Shown: positions 34,179 to 42,074 of the stretch, piece after piece
How positions within the stretch are numbered: position 1 is the stretch's first letter
Layout of the letters: every line of letters starts with the position of its first letter
Assembly: GCF_018742245.1 (NCBI RefSeq)
Contig: NZ_CP036132.1
Coordinates: forward strand, 3,467,001-3,531,000
Source: Bacillus mycoides
GTDB lineage: Bacteria; Bacillota; Bacilli; Bacillales; Bacillaceae_G
DNA: 64,000 nt
Direction of reading: 5' to 3'
Made by a program: the position numbers and the translations under genes
Notes under the pieces: model-generated
The model's input: only the letters and a program-made list of their open reading frames with translations
Databases searched by the model: none
Told to the model about the DNA's origin: nothing

Positions 34179-34206
34179 AAGAAGCGATTTATTTTATCGC
34201 TTCTTA
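34179..34206 (-). terminator. Terminator of plcA
   Basis: AAGAAGCGAT/ATCGCTTCTT stem with a 7-base loop, followed on the minus strand by TTTTTTG; 13 bases after the plcA stop. Confidence 0.82.
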
Positions 34207-34218
34207 CTATTACAATCT

Positions 34219-35208
34219 TCATTCTTTTATAAGTGACTTATTCGCTCTTATAACTTCTTGATAAAGTATTGGTGACCATTTTTCATTTATATAATCTTGA
34301 ATTATCCAGCCTACTCTTGTAGGATTCTTTTGTTTCATATAGTTTGCAATTTCAGGATTTATATAAGAGGCATAATAATATGGACTATTCCATGCTGTAC
34401 CGCCAGAAGACAAGCTTGTAAAATTAATATACAGATGATTGAAATCTTCACTATTGTTAATCGTTTCATTTATCGTATCTTTAATAGATTTTACTTTCTC
34501 ATCATAACTCACTTTATATTTATCTTGTACCGTTACATTTACATTTTGATTTACAGTTGTCGTAAACGTCTCATTATCTGGCCAATAAAAATTATTATAT
34601 CCCCCAGATTCATTACTACCACTATATCTTTTTAGTAGTACAATTTTCCCTCGAGCATCTCCAAGTTTTATATTCCCTTCTGTTTTTAAAAAGATAGGAT
34701 CAAGAAAATAATTTTTTCCAAACGTACTACTAAATGAATCTTCTGCCCCTTTCATATCCTCATACTCTTTTTTTAAAGACATAATAATCGTTTCACTTGG
34801 ATTGTCTTTTAAAAATTGCTTCGCTTCATTTATAAATTCGTACAATGTTACATAAAGATATAATGGCCCATGATGAAGAACTATCGTATTATCATCTGTT
34901 AAACGCCCTCTAATATCAAAAATTCTAGCTCCGTGATCCATTTGGTAACGAAAATCATATTCTTGCGTCATTCCCCATACTTGCTTTATCGGATTTTGCA
35001 ACTTGAACGTTCCACTATCATGTGTTCCTGGAATTGAAATTCGTGTTAATGGTATGTCATCAGGTATAGGTTGCATCCATTTTGACCAATTTTCAAGCCC
35101 ATTACCTGAGCTAGCAGCAACTGCTTGCTTATCATTGAAAGCAAATACAAACGTGCTAAGTATAGTACTACATATGAATAATTTCAAAATAAACTTCTTA
35201 TTACTCAT
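34219..35208 (-). CDS. plcA: Phosphatidylinositol-specific phospholipase C
   Basis: Secreted enzyme that cleaves phosphatidylinositol and GPI anchors; 329 residues, the known B. cereus length. A signal peptide (residues 1-31, ending KQAVAA) is followed by the TIM-barrel. The catalytic histidines are in [11 protein letters not shown] and LHHGPLYLY, the RGR motif in IFDIRGRL, and the inositol/lipid-rim segment is [15 protein letters not shown] perfect PlcR-type box lies 81-96 bases upstream of the start, so quorum-dependent virulence control is expected if PlcR is functional in this strain. A divergent cell-wall hydrolase gene shares the region. Confidence 0.96.
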   Translation of the reverse strand: MSNKKFILKLFICSTILSTFVFAFNDKQAVAASSGNGLENWSKWMQPIPDDIPLTRISIPGTHDSGTFKLQNPIKQVWGMTQEYDFRYQMDHGARIFDIRGRLTDDNTIVLHHGPLYLYVTLYEFINEAKQFLKDNPSETIIMSLKKEYEDMKGAEDSFSSTFGKNYFLDPIFLKTEGNIKLGDARGKIVLLKRYSGSNESGGYNNFYWPDNETFTTTVNQNVNVTVQDKYKVSYDEKVKSIKDTINETINNSEDFNHLYINFTSLSSGGTAWNSPYYYASYINPEIANYMKQKNPTRVGWIIQDYINEKWSPILYQEVIRANKSLIKE

Positions 35209-35288
35209 TTTTATTCCTCTCTTTTTCTGTTTTTACATCAAACTTATTGAATATAATATAAGCTACTTAATAAATAATATTTCATAAA

Positions 35289-35304
35289 TATGAAATATTA
35301 CATA
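35289..35304. promoter_or_regulatory. PlcR box (plcA-proximal)
   Basis: TATGAAATATTACATA fits the PlcR consensus TATGNANNNNTNCATA at all fixed positions. It lies 81 bases upstream of plcA. Confidence 0.88.
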
Positions 35305-35416
35305 GAAGTAAAATTTAAAAATCATTCACATATTCTCAATGCATTAGGAAAATTTAAAGTCCCTTTCTACTAGATAAATTATAGTAATCAACAACATGAA
35401 CTTCAATGTGTTTTTA

Positions 35417-35432
35417 TATGCAATATTTCATA
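35417..35432. promoter_or_regulatory. PlcR box (cell-wall-hydrolase-proximal)
   Basis: TATGCAATATTTCATA fits the same 16-base consensus at all fixed positions. It lies 155 bases upstream of the divergent LysM/hydrolase gene. The remainder of the 378-base gap (35209-35586) is AT-rich promoter DNA. Confidence 0.88.
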
Positions 35433-35586
35433 TTTGGGTCCTACATGATATAAATAAAAAACTTATGATGATTATTTATTTCACACGTGCTAATATACTT
35501 ATATTAAAATATAAATACATACCTTTTATACTCTGAACTACATTACTCAACAGTTAAAACTTAATTTTTTATTGGGAGGATTTACA

Positions 35587-36384
35587 ATGAAATTATTAAA
35601 AATAAAACATATAATTCCTTTATCTGCAGCAGCAATTACATTCGTATGTAATCAAGGTGTAGCTGAGGCTTCCACCATTCATACAGTAAAAAAGAATGAT
35701 ACACTTTGGGGTATCAGTAAACAATATGGAGTTTCAATACAATCTATTAAACAAGCAAATAATAAAGGAAACGATCAAACTTTTATTGGTGAACAGTTAA
35801 ATATTCCAGGATCCATGAAATCAAATGAGGTCACTGTTCATCAAAACGACAAACCTAAGAACATCTCTGGACAAATTATTTATCAAGTACAGCCGGGAGA
35901 TTCATTAGAAACTATAGCAAAGCGTTACAATGTTACCGTTCAATCTATAAAACAAATTAACAATACAGTCGGAAACAAGCTTTATACAGGACAACATTTA
36001 AAAATCAATTCAAGTATTTCAGAAAAAGAAAAAGACTTAATGGCACGCTTAGTTACTGCTGAGGCAGGTGGCGAATCATATAAAGGAAAAGTAGCGGTGG
36101 CGAAAGTTATCTTGAATCGTGTAAATGCAAATGGTTTTCCAAATACAATAACAGGTGTTATTTATGAACCTATTAAACGCGGATATGCATTTACTCCTGT
36201 TACCGATGGTAGAATTAATCAGCCTGCAAGCGCAGAAGCAAAAATGGCAGTAGAAGAGGCTATCTCTACAAATGGAATACATTCTGATTGGCTTTATTTT
36301 TACAATCCAAAGACTTCAACAAACAAATGGATTACGACACGTCAAACAGTAGCGGTAATCGGTAACCACGTCTTCGCTAAATAA
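35587..36384 (+). CDS. Secreted LysM cell-wall hydrolase (SleB/Hydrolase_2 type)
   Basis: Exported peptidoglycan hydrolase of about 265 residues. Signal peptide 1-28 (ending GVAEA). LysM 1 (HTVKKNDTLWGISKQYGVSIQSIKQAN..., about 30-73) and LysM 2 (YQVQPGDSLETIAKRYNVTVQSIKQIN..., about 98-141) bind glycan. A C-terminal Hydrolase_2 domain (LMARLVTAEAGGESYKGKVAVAKVILNRV..., about 150-265) has the catalytic Glu of AEAGGE. GGGAGG precedes the ATG at 35587. The nearby PlcR box suggests it is the regulon's cell-wall hydrolase divergent from plcA. Confidence 0.92.
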   Translation: MKLLKIKHIIPLSAAAITFVCNQGVAEASTIHTVKKNDTLWGISKQYGVSIQSIKQANNKGNDQTFIGEQLNIPGSMKSNEVTVHQNDKPKNISGQIIYQVQPGDSLETIAKRYNVTVQSIKQINNTVGNKLYTGQHLKINSSISEKEKDLMARLVTAEAGGESYKGKVAVAKVILNRVNANGFPNTITGVIYEPIKRGYAFTPVTDGRINQPASAEAKMAVEEAISTNGIHSDWLYFYNPKTSTNKWITTRQTVAVIGNHVFAK

Positions 36385-36436
36385 AACTATAATTCTCTTC
36401 AAATTTATGCACTTAACAACTATTTCAAATGATTAG

Positions 36437-36467
36437 CAGACCTCTTCACTTAAAAGGTCTGTTTTTT
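36437..36467 (+). terminator. Terminator of the cell-wall hydrolase gene
   Basis: CAGACCT/AGGTCTG stem, 11-base loop, T6 tail on the plus strand. Confidence 0.85.
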
Positions 36468-36685
36468 ATATGTAAGATTTTATTAATCATATGACATAGT
36501 GATCATTTAAAACTATTTCTTATTTCAAATAAAAACATTTGTATTTACTCCACCACTCGGAGAAATTAAAAAAGCATCAAGTTCAAAAACTCCCTCTTTA
36601 TTAATAAAAGCTATTTCTTAACTTCATAAAAGTGTTATACACTAAGAAAATAAAAAACAAACTATTCGTTAGCAGGTGAAAGAAT
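36468..36685. other. AT-rich gap, nothing recognised
   Basis: With the terminator just before it this forms a 301-base stretch without a gene. Apart from a CAGGTGAAAG ribosome site ahead of the next gene, I see no open frame, repeat or regulatory motif. Confidence 0.6.
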
Positions 36686-38023
36686 ATGTATGATGTTACA
36701 ATTATCGGAGCTGGAGTGAGTAGCATTTTTATGGCTTATTCACTAGCTAAAAGTAATAAAAAGGTTTTAATTCTTGATAAAGGTAAAGCGCTAGAAGATC
36801 GCCATTGTCCTTTAGACCAAGGAAAAGTGTGTAATTGTACTACATGTGATAAATATTTCGGGTTTGGTGGTTTAGGAAAATCTGAAGGGAAATTTAATTA
36901 TACAAACGGATTTGGCGGAGAACTTGAACAAAAAGTCGGTAAAGAAGGCTTTTTACAACTTATGGCTGAAGTAGATGAGATTCTATGTCAGTTCGGAGGA
37001 AATTCTGTTTCAAAATATTCTACAGAAAATCCAACTCTTAATAAGAGAGCTGAAACGTGTGGTTTACAAATGCTAACAACAGAAGTAAGGCATCTTGGTA
37101 CTACACTTTCAAGTGACATTTTTCAGCATCTCTATGAATTTTTACTTACGAAAATAAATATCCAATTTCATATAGATGTACACCATATTATGAAACAGAA
37201 AGATCACTTTACAATAGAGACAAATGAAGGAACAGTTCAATCTAAGCAACTAGTATTTGCAACTGGGCGTTCCGGAGCGGATTGGCTAAAAGAAATGTGC
37301 ACTTCTCTAAATATTTCTCAAGAGCAAACCCGTGTAGATTTAGGTATTAGGATAGAGATGAAAGAACATCAATTACGTTCAATATTAAAAGATACATTTG
37401 AGACAAAACTTTCTTATCAGCATGAACATTTCACGGCTACTACTTACTGTATGAATCCAAAAGGACGCATTATTCGAAAGTACGAAGAAGGTTTAGTTAT
37501 GCCTGACGGTCAAAATTTTCGAGAGCAAGGCGCTGGCACTCCTAACTTAAATTTCACTTTATTTATCCCGCGCTATTTTCCAACTCTCAAAGAAGCAAAT
37601 GTATACGCAAGTTCAATTATTAAAAGCATTAACCAAGGACGAGATCGGATTGTTATACAGCGTTTAGAGGACTTAATAAAGAAACAACCTACAACGGAGA
37701 ACAACATGAAACATAATCGTATACAGCCTACACTACATGGAGATTATGGAGATTTGAATAAGGAAATCCCTCAATTATATATTGAAGGACTCAAAAAATT
37801 TTTATTACGTTTAGAACAATTTATCCAAGAACCTATCGATAAAGATACTTTATTATATGGAATTGATGGAAAGTTCTATGCTCCTACAATAAAAATCAAT
37901 AACCATTTTGAAACAAGTATGGATGGGCTATTTTTAATTGGAGATTGTTCAGGCGTCACTCATTCATTATCTCAAGCAGCTGCAAGTGGTCTGCATGTTG
38001 GAAAATATTTATCAGACATTTAA
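36686..38023 (+). CDS. FAD-dependent dehydrogenase (COG2509-like)
   Basis: 445-residue flavoprotein. The N-terminal Rossmann motif reads IIGAGVSSIFMAYSLAKSNKKVLILDKG. A cysteine cluster (CPLDQGKVCNCTTC, residues about 36-49) and FGFGGLGKSEGKFNYTNGFGG follow, a combination typical of the uncharacterised NAD(FAD)-utilising dehydrogenases of COG2509. The C-terminal FAD motif is DGLFLIGDCSGVTHSLSQAAASG. Cysteine spacing suggests a redox or metal role (inference). Substrate unknown. Monocistronic, followed by a terminator. Confidence 0.84.
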   Translation: MYDVTIIGAGVSSIFMAYSLAKSNKKVLILDKGKALEDRHCPLDQGKVCNCTTCDKYFGFGGLGKSEGKFNYTNGFGGELEQKVGKEGFLQLMAEVDEILCQFGGNSVSKYSTENPTLNKRAETCGLQMLTTEVRHLGTTLSSDIFQHLYEFLLTKINIQFHIDVHHIMKQKDHFTIETNEGTVQSKQLVFATGRSGADWLKEMCTSLNISQEQTRVDLGIRIEMKEHQLRSILKDTFETKLSYQHEHFTATTYCMNPKGRIIRKYEEGLVMPDGQNFREQGAGTPNLNFTLFIPRYFPTLKEANVYASSIIKSINQGRDRIVIQRLEDLIKKQPTTENNMKHNRIQPTLHGDYGDLNKEIPQLYIEGLKKFLLRLEQFIQEPIDKDTLLYGIDGKFYAPTIKINNHFETSMDGLFLIGDCSGVTHSLSQAAASGLHVGKYLSDI

Positions 38024-38040
38024 TTACTCTAATCAAATGG

Positions 38041-38073
38041 AAAGGGAGCAACTAATTGCTATTGCTCCCTTTT
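38041..38073 (+). terminator. Terminator of the FAD dehydrogenase gene
   Basis: AAAGGGAGCAA/TTGCTCCCTTT stem with a 10-base loop and short T run. Its sequence closely resembles the mutL terminator at 41983-42019. Confidence 0.8.
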
Positions 38074-38153
38074 CCCTATTACTTTTCTTATAACACATGA
38101 TGCAATCTGCTATTAAAAAGAACATACATATTATACAGATGTAAACAAAAAAC

Positions 38154-38190
38154 AACTCCAAAATCAACTTTTATTGTATATTTTGGAGTT
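38154..38190 (-). terminator. Terminator of the dynamin-like gene
   Basis: AACTCCAAAAT/ATTTTGGAGTT stem with a 15-base loop and a TTGTTTTTTG tail on the minus strand; 10 bases after the stop. Confidence 0.8.
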
Positions 38191-38199
38191 ACTTTACGT

Positions 38200-40983
38200 T
38201 TATTCTATAATTGTTTCTAAAGGTAAATCTGTATAGGAATTATCCTCACCTATATTCAAGATTACTTCACATTGACGTAATCTCAATTCAAAGAGCTTTA
38301 TAGGATCATGATAAACTTCAGGGTTTGATTTCATTTTATGCAGCTTATCTTGTTTTTCTTTTATTTCTAAATGAGTATTTTCTACAGCTTGTTCCAACGC
38401 GCCAAATGGATTTCTAAAGAACATATTAATATCCCGCTCTTGTGTGTTTTCAAACAGCTCAAACTGCAAGAAAAATTTCTTCATAATAGAAGCCGTTACA
38501 TCGGTATAATCTTCATTTTCTAAATACTGTTTGTATTTGTTATATAGCATAGCTTTATTTTTAGGAAGAACTCCAAATAATTTACCGGCACTTTTCAGTA
38601 AAAATTGTGCTGGTGTAAATCGGCGTAAAATATTTACTTCTTCCATTTGTATTCTAGTTGTCATTCTATCAGTATCTCTGCGCCAGTCATCAATTACTTT
38701 AAAGTCACATTCTAACTGTATTCGATTTTCTCCAAATAAAGAATTAAGTCCTTCACTGGTTTCTTCTAAGTACAATTGACTTTGAAGGAGCTCGTTATTA
38801 GAAGTCGCAATCCAATTTTGCATAGAGCGAGCAAGATTAGGTAATACAGTTTGTTCTAGATATTGTTGCACTCTTTCATTCATCGCTGTGTTTAGTTCAA
38901 TATCAATGTGACCAAAATCGCTTTCTTCACTAATTAAATCGGAACAACTCTGCAATAGTTTCGGAATATGTTCTGTAAGATCATTAGTAATTTCATTTTT
39001 CATTGTACGATATGATTCTGTAATTAAATGAATTTTTTCCTTCTCAAAAGCAGTAAGGTTATTAATACAACCATTTAGTTTAACTAACATATCTTCATTC
39101 CAATTAATAGAATCCACTAGATTATTTTCCCTCTCAACGCGTTTATCCAAAAGATATGTAATTGTTTTTCGAATGAAAAATAATAGCTTTTCAGTACGTT
39201 CTGCATCGATATTTTTATGGTTAAAGTTAAAATGAATAAACTCAGTTAAATCGTTTAGTTGTTTACTATTTGTATATAACGAAGAATAAGGGAAAATTCT
39301 TGCATTAGGGAAATATGTGTTTATTCTCACTTGCGTATCTTGTATAACTCTTTTTGCTTCTGCTTCATTGTAAATGTTATCGATTTTATTCAATAAGAAA
39401 TGAACTTGTAGATTTGGTGTATGTTCTTGAATACTTAATAGAATGTCACGTTCTTTGTCAGTAAAAGGTGAATCCGTATTCAATACGAATAATAATTCAT
39501 CTACAGAGTTTAAATATTCAAACACCTCATCTCTCGCGTCATTGTTCCTATTAAAGCTAGGTGTAACAACGAATGTAAGTTTGTTTTTACTTAAAAATCT
39601 GCATGGTAATTTAAATTCAATACATGCTCTATCTCTATATGTTTGACGGTGCACTGCCATCATGTTATGGAAATCAGAGAAATTCTCAGTTGTTGTAATT
39701 TCCGAATCTGTTATAGCGTTAATTTCTGTATAAGCGTCATTTTTAAAAACAACTACATTTGAGATTGAGTTTTCTAATATATTTTCTCCTAAAATAGAGT
39801 TAATAAATGACGCTTTTCCGTTTCCTGAAGTTCCAGTTACTAATACGCGATTTGTTTTTAAATCTGCAAGCTCGCCTACTAACCAGCTAAATCGGTGACC
39901 CATTTCTAAATCATGTTCTTGTGCCCACCCTGTAATAGATTCAAAAAGATGTAAACTATACTCTAAGCCATTCACATGATTAATAGAATATGACAGTAGG
40001 TTTTCCGCATATTTTATATCCGCTGAATCTATTTTGGAAGGAAAAATCTCATCCCATGCCAATACTGCTGCAGATGGAAATACAGCATGAGAGGGATTGA
40101 CTACCTTTAACCAATTTGTTAACAGATTTGGAATAATATCGTGTAATTGTCTAAGCATATATTGACCTTGAATTAATTCAAAGTATGTTTCTTCGTAAAG
40201 AGAAGAAATTTCGTCCCATATATCGGACGAATGCATTTCGATATGTATGAAAAATTCATTTATTGTGTTAAGCCATAATAAGTAATTTTGTTCATCTTTA
40301 TAGCTGTGCCAAAGTGATGAAACCATTTGTGTAAATTGCACTTGATCTACATTATTTAATGTAACTAATACTGTATAAAAATAATCTGGTGAAATATTTT
40401 TAGTAAATCCTTTATCGATATATTCTTTTAGAACCTCAAACCACGGATAAGATTCTGTTCGAATTAACTCGTTCACAGCAAGCTCTACTGCACTATCAAA
40501 ATCTTGCTGTTCTTCATAAAAGGAACGTGCAATTGTTGTGACGCTTGGATAATCGGGATTTAAAGAAACCGCTTCTTTTATAACAGCGAAAGCTGAATCA
40601 AAATTATTTTGCTCGATGTAAAGAGACAGTAATTGCAGTACAATTTCGGTCATAAGTATTTTGTTATCAGTAGTAATGGAAGTATACACATTTTCAGCAA
40701 CTGGTAATTGGTTAAGTTCGAAGTAAGCATCCGCAATATTTTTTTGTGCCCATGGCGCTAATTCATTACTAACTTTCTCCCATTTAAAAATAGCTGCTTC
40801 AAAATCTTGATGGTGATAATAAAATTCACCTTGTGCAAAACGAATATAAGATCCATCAGAAATCTCATTTTTTTCTTCGTTTACATAAGCTTCTCCAAGT
40901 ACTTGAAGAGGTGGGTGTGTTTCATTCTCCATTAAGAATGTTTCATAATACATCTTTTTTATTAATTGTTTTTCTAATCTCAT
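38200..40983 (-). CDS. Large TPR plus dynamin-like GTPase domain protein
   Basis: About 927 residues. An N-terminal alpha-helical solenoid with TPR-like units (about 35-260, for example SYIRFAQGEFYYHHQDFEAAIFKWEKV) precedes a P-loop GTPase (about 385-600) and a helical C-terminal stalk with coiled coil (about 620-900). The G1 loop reads GTSGNGKAS (Ala where Ser/Thr is canonical) and the G3 DTPG reads VTPS, while the G4 NKID is intact. Homology to bacterial dynamin-like proteins is by pattern. GTP hydrolysis may be weak or absent. Start 40983 has GGGGGAAAAG; the frame opens 10 codons earlier. Role unknown; membrane or stress-related is a guess. Confidence 0.8.
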   Translation of the reverse strand: MRLEKQLIKKMYYETFLMENETHPPLQVLGEAYVNEEKNEISDGSYIRFAQGEFYYHHQDFEAAIFKWEKVSNELAPWAQKNIADAYFELNQLPVAENVYTSITTDNKILMTEIVLQLLSLYIEQNNFDSAFAVIKEAVSLNPDYPSVTTIARSFYEEQQDFDSAVELAVNELIRTESYPWFEVLKEYIDKGFTKNISPDYFYTVLVTLNNVDQVQFTQMVSSLWHSYKDEQNYLLWLNTINEFFIHIEMHSSDIWDEISSLYEETYFELIQGQYMLRQLHDIIPNLLTNWLKVVNPSHAVFPSAAVLAWDEIFPSKIDSADIKYAENLLSYSINHVNGLEYSLHLFESITGWAQEHDLEMGHRFSWLVGELADLKTNRVLVTGTSGNGKASFINSILGENILENSISNVVVFKNDAYTEINAITDSEITTTENFSDFHNMMAVHRQTYRDRACIEFKLPCRFLSKNKLTFVVTPSFNRNNDARDEVFEYLNSVDELLFVLNTDSPFTDKERDILLSIQEHTPNLQVHFLLNKIDNIYNEAEAKRVIQDTQVRINTYFPNARIFPYSSLYTNSKQLNDLTEFIHFNFNHKNIDAERTEKLLFFIRKTITYLLDKRVERENNLVDSINWNEDMLVKLNGCINNLTAFEKEKIHLITESYRTMKNEITNDLTEHIPKLLQSCSDLISEESDFGHIDIELNTAMNERVQQYLEQTVLPNLARSMQNWIATSNNELLQSQLYLEETSEGLNSLFGENRIQLECDFKVIDDWRRDTDRMTTRIQMEEVNILRRFTPAQFLLKSAGKLFGVLPKNKAMLYNKYKQYLENEDYTDVTASIMKKFFLQFELFENTQERDINMFFRNPFGALEQAVENTHLEIKEKQDKLHKMKSNPEVYHDPIKLFELRLRQCEVILNIGEDNSYTDLPLETIIE

Positions 40984-40996
40984 CTTTTCCCCCACT

Positions 40997-41025
40997 ATAT
41001 CTCGAAAATACATTTTTCGAGATAT
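40997..41025 (-). promoter_or_regulatory. Perfect 12-bp inverted repeat in front of the dynamin-like gene
   Basis: Arms ATATCTCGAAAA and TTTTCGAGATAT with a 5-base centre, ending 14 bases before the start codon. A TTGACA-like hexamer on the minus strand abuts it (41025-41030). It could be a repressor operator or an mRNA hairpin that hides or positions the ribosome site. Confidence 0.65.
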
Positions 41026-41479
41026 GTCAATACTTTTTTGTATGTATGCTTTTTATCTTAACAAAGAATTCCTTTTGGAAAATTTCATTTTCCTTTCATT
41101 TTTCAAGTAAGATTGAATTTTTATGAGAAAAGTTTCAGTTCTTTTTCAATTCCCTTTCAGTTGTGAAACAATATTAAATGTTCCTAATAGCTTAATACGA
41201 GTATAATATCCACATTAAATTATTAGGAATATAACATATAGAATACATTATAAAAACAATCTATATTGAATATATATGCGACGTTTCCTTCGTTGATAAA
41301 TAAAATAACCTACCAAATAATGGTTTTTAGATGGACCGAGATGCCACATCCCTTTAAAATATTTCAGTATCTATGTAATTAAATTCCATTAATATTTATA
41401 AATAACTAGTCCAAAAAAATATATATGCATATCATGTTATAGTAAAGAACTTAGGAAATCCTAAAAAGGAGGCATTCTC
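41026..41479. other. Divergent intergenic region, mostly unexplained
   Basis: About 450 AT-rich bases between the dynamin-like gene and the small gene at 41480. A small TTAGG-AAAT-CCTAA hairpin sits just before the AAAGGAGG site of the latter, and a TATAGT-like -10 element lies near 41437. A block around 41281-41370 is slightly more GC-rich, but I recognise no RNA or motif. Confidence 0.5.
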
Positions 41480-41665
41480 ATGTTTGAAGATAAATCTAAA
41501 ATAAATTACCCATATGAATTTACCGAAACTACAACAATCCCCATAAAAAACCCAGTTTATAAACAATACAAAAATGGTACAGGTACACATAATTTTCCAA
41601 TAACAAAACATTACAAAGAAAAAGTTCTATATACTGAAAAAATTAATAATAACAAAAATAAATAA
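41480..41665 (+). CDS. Small hydrophilic protein, function unknown
   Basis: 61 residues, rich in Lys, Tyr, Asn and Thr, no membrane segment and no cysteine. Strong AAAGGAGG ribosome site before the ATG and two stacked hairpins downstream support it as a true gene. No family recognised. Composition (KxYKNGTGTHNF, many Thr/Lys) recalls small spore- or stress-associated proteins, but that is only a resemblance. Confidence 0.62.
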   Translation: MFEDKSKINYPYEFTETTTIPIKNPVYKQYKNGTGTHNFPITKHYKEKVLYTEKINNNKNK

Positions 41666-41744
41666 TTCTATAGAGCATCATTGTGACCATGCACAGTTAC
41701 GTTTTAAGTAGTGTCTAAATCTTGATTTTTCAGCTCACACACCC

Positions 41745-41808
41745 TTTAAAAAGGAGAGTTTACTAGAAAACTTTCCTTTTTAAAAGTGCTGATATAGCAC
41801 GCTTTTTT
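41745..41808 (+). terminator. Two tandem hairpins after the small gene
   Basis: First hairpin: TTTAAAAAGGA-type arms 41745-41784. Second: GTGCT-GATAT-AGCAC followed by GCTTTTTT (to 41808), a standard terminator. The rest of the gap up to about 41980 is AT-rich without recognised features. Confidence 0.75.
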
Positions 41809-41982
41809 CATTCTTAGTAGGATTTGATAACAGGATAAAGTAACCATAGTCAAGAAATTAATTCCTTCAAAAATGAATAAATACTAAAAACAAAATACCT
41901 TTATAACCTCTTAAATACTCTTTCCAATTCTTATTTCAAAACTAAACTGCTTCACACTCATTGAACAATAACAAATCTACAT

Positions 41983-42019
41983 AAAAAAAGAGAGCAACTA
42001 ATTACTGTTGCTCCCTTTG
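41983..42019 (-). terminator. Terminator of mutSL
   Basis: GAGCAAC/GTTGCTC stem with an 8-base loop and T7 on the minus strand, 56 bases after the mutL stop. Confidence 0.8.
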
Positions 42020-42074
42020 CAATCTAACTTTATCTTTATTAAATCCAAAACATTTTAGAAGAAAACAACTTCCC

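Noticed and set aside
41281..41370. Slightly GC-richer block that could suggest a structured RNA
   Set aside because: I found no consistent stems, no terminator and no match to a known riboswitch or T-box pattern.
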